64,000 nucleotides of DNA. Origin: Bartonella sp. HY328 (GTDB taxonomy: Bacteria > Pseudomonadota > Alphaproteobacteria > Rhizobiales > Rhizobiaceae). Within the stretch, counting starts at the first letter, position 1, and each line of letters starts with the position of its first letter. This document shows, in pieces, positions 62,821-64,000 of this stretch. The notes under the pieces were generated by a model, which was given only the letters and a program-made list of their open reading frames with translations, was not told the origin of the DNA and did not search any database. The position numbers were made by a program, and so were the translations under genes. The DNA lies in the NCBI RefSeq assembly GCF_025449335.1, contig NZ_CP104883.1, forward strand, positions 543,501 through 607,500, given 5' to 3'.

Positions 62821-64000
62821 TTAATGCATGCCCGGTTGTTGGTTGGTAGAAGTTTCTTTATTCACACAAAAAACAAGTGCTGTTAGCAGGATAAATAATA
62901 AGGTTAGAATAAAAAACGCGTCAATAAAAGACATGACAGTTGCTTGTTGGCGTACAAGCTGTCTTAATTGCGAGAGAGCAGCAGTATCGGACGGATTGCC
63001 GATTGTTCCAAGACGTATTGCTAATTTATCGATAAATTGCATTGCTTGTTCATTGCCAGCGTTAACTGTTTCTGCAATGCGTTGGAAATGAAAGTCAGAT
63101 CGTTTAATAATAATAGTATTAATAATGGCTAATCCCATTGCGCCGCCAAGATTACGCAATAAATTAAAAATACCGGAGGCATTTTTTAGCTTACTTGGTG
63201 GAAGTGATCCAAGGGCAATATTGTTAATTGGTACCATACAAAAAATCAGTGATGAACCACGCAATACTTGTGGCCAAAATATTTGCCAAAAATCCCAATC
63301 GGCGGTAAGCCCAGTTACAATCCATGTGCCAAGGGCAAAGCCACCAAAGCCTATCAGCATCATAAGACGCAAATCTATTTTTGTTGAAAGGTAACCAGCA
63401 AGAGGTGCGGCTAAGAACATTGTAAGACCGGATACAAACATGGTTTGCCCAATCATTAAAGTATCATGGCCACGAATTTCACTTAAATAAAGAGGATAGA
63501 GGTAGGTCAGCCCGTAAAGTCCTATCCCCATGACAAACGAAAATAATGAGCCTAATGCAAAATTGCGATTCTTAAAGGCATCAAAATCAATTATTCGGTT
63601 TTTACTGGTAAAGGTTCGCCAAAAGAAAAGAATTCCAGCAATGGTTGAAATAATAATAATTGTTTTGATTGTTGAACTCTCTAACCAGTCTTTACGCGGC
63701 CCTTCTTCCAAATAATATTCGGTACCACCCAAAAAGACAGCCATGAATATAAGTGCAAACCAATCAAATTTTTTAAGAAGCGAAGGGTCACCTTTGTCAA
63801 AATTAATAAAACGCCAAGCAACAATAATAACAATAATACCTGGGATAAGATTTACCAGAAATAGCCAATGCCATGAAAATGCGTGACAAATATAGCCGCC
63901 TACTGTTGGACCTATTGTTGGTGCAAAGGTTGCAACAAGTCCAATTAGTGGTGATACAATGCTGTTTTTGGAAAGAGGAAAAATAGTAAAAGCTGCAGCA
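62821..64000 (-). CDS. Second EmrB/QacA-type MFS exporter (5' part missing at window edge)
   Basis: The frame is open from the stop at 62821 to base 64000, so the N-terminus lies outside. The visible part matches the first paralogue closely (FLGGTEYYLEEGPRKDW against LLGGTEYVLEEGPRNDW; NNIALGSLPPSKLKNASGIF against NNIALGTLPPSRIKNASALF), indicating a tandem duplication. Last residues are NQQPGMH. A gap of 236 bases separates the two. Confidence 0.92.
   Translation of the reverse strand, partial: AAAFTIFPLSKNSIVSPLIGLVATFAPTIGPTVGGYICHAFSWHWLFLVNLIPGIIVIIVAWRFINFDKGDPSLLKKFDWFALIFMAVFLGGTEYYLEEGPRKDWLESSTIKTIIIISTIAGILFFWRTFTSKNRIIDFDAFKNRNFALGSLFSFVMGIGLYGLTYLYPLYLSEIRGHDTLMIGQTMFVSGLTMFLAAPLAGYLSTKIDLRLMMLIGFGGFALGTWIVTGLTADWDFWQIFWPQVLRGSSLIFCMVPINNIALGSLPPSKLKNASGIFNLLRNLGGAMGLAIINTIIIKRSDFHFQRIAETVNAGNEQAMQFIDKLAIRLGTIGNPSDTAALSQLRQLVRQQATVMSFIDAFFILTLLFILLTALVFCVNKETSTNQQPGMH

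Overview
The window looks like the chromosome of a low-GC (by eye about 40 percent) alphaproteobacterium of the Hyphomicrobiales, on the Brucella/Bartonella side. Signs of this are a Porin_2 family outer-membrane porin, the GTTC-N7-GTTC type LexA box in front of an imuA-imuB-dnaE2 mutasome, a GapR/DUF2312 gene, a complex I NDUFA9-type gene, zinc-free L31 and L36, and a RIME-like intergenic repeat of the rhizobial type. Genus is not claimed. No tRNA, rRNA, CRISPR, transposase or prophage gene was seen; this is mostly ordinary chromosome.

Layout. 1-4.6 kb: edge of an Fe(III)-type ABC permease, a porin and a secreted histidine phosphatase with a Pho box upstream. 4.9-10.5 kb: SOS mutasome. 10.7-12 kb: a DUF2938 membrane protein divergent from an ArsR-rhodanese regulator with a shared palindrome. 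12.1-16.1 kb: hrcA divergent from rph-rdgB-hemW. 16.2-21.1 kb: orphan membrane protein, EamA exporter divergent from a MocR regulator, NDUFA9-like protein. 21.3-28.4 kb: pcaB-pobA-livKHMGF-type operon, read as 4-hydroxybenzoate uptake and conversion. 28.5-36.9 kb: housekeeping genes, mostly minus strand (gapR, N-formylglutamate amidohydrolase, ycgN-like, rpmJ, purK, purE, two DUF465 genes, rplS, trmD, rimM, rpmE). 37-46.2 kb: MsbA-like ABC exporter, folC, phosphoesterase, cardiolipin-synthase-like PLD, ribokinase, moeB/thiF, gshB. 46.6-53.2 kb: Pho boxes and pstSCAB-phoU-phoB without phoR. 53.5-64 kb: SleB-like lipoprotein, VOC protein, mgtA with a long structured leader, two orphan small genes, a structured palindromic element, a FixL/FixJ-like two-component pair and two tandem EmrB-type exporters.

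The most interesting candidate is the mgtA leader (57.8-58.3 kb). It holds a 37-codon ORF with a good ribosome binding site whose N-terminus (MDDPDSIDADD) is acidic and proline-containing, like the Mg2+-sensing MgtL peptide of enterobacteria. A hairpin that begins inside its stop codon covers the mgtA Shine-Dalgarno sequence, and farther upstream there are competing stems and a G-poor tract. This suggests an independently built Mg2+-sensing leader. Second is a 132-nt element with a perfect 15-bp closing stem and nested helices in front of the two-component pair. Third is a Pho-regulon link between the secreted phosphatase at 3.2 kb and the pst-phoB locus at 46.7 kb.
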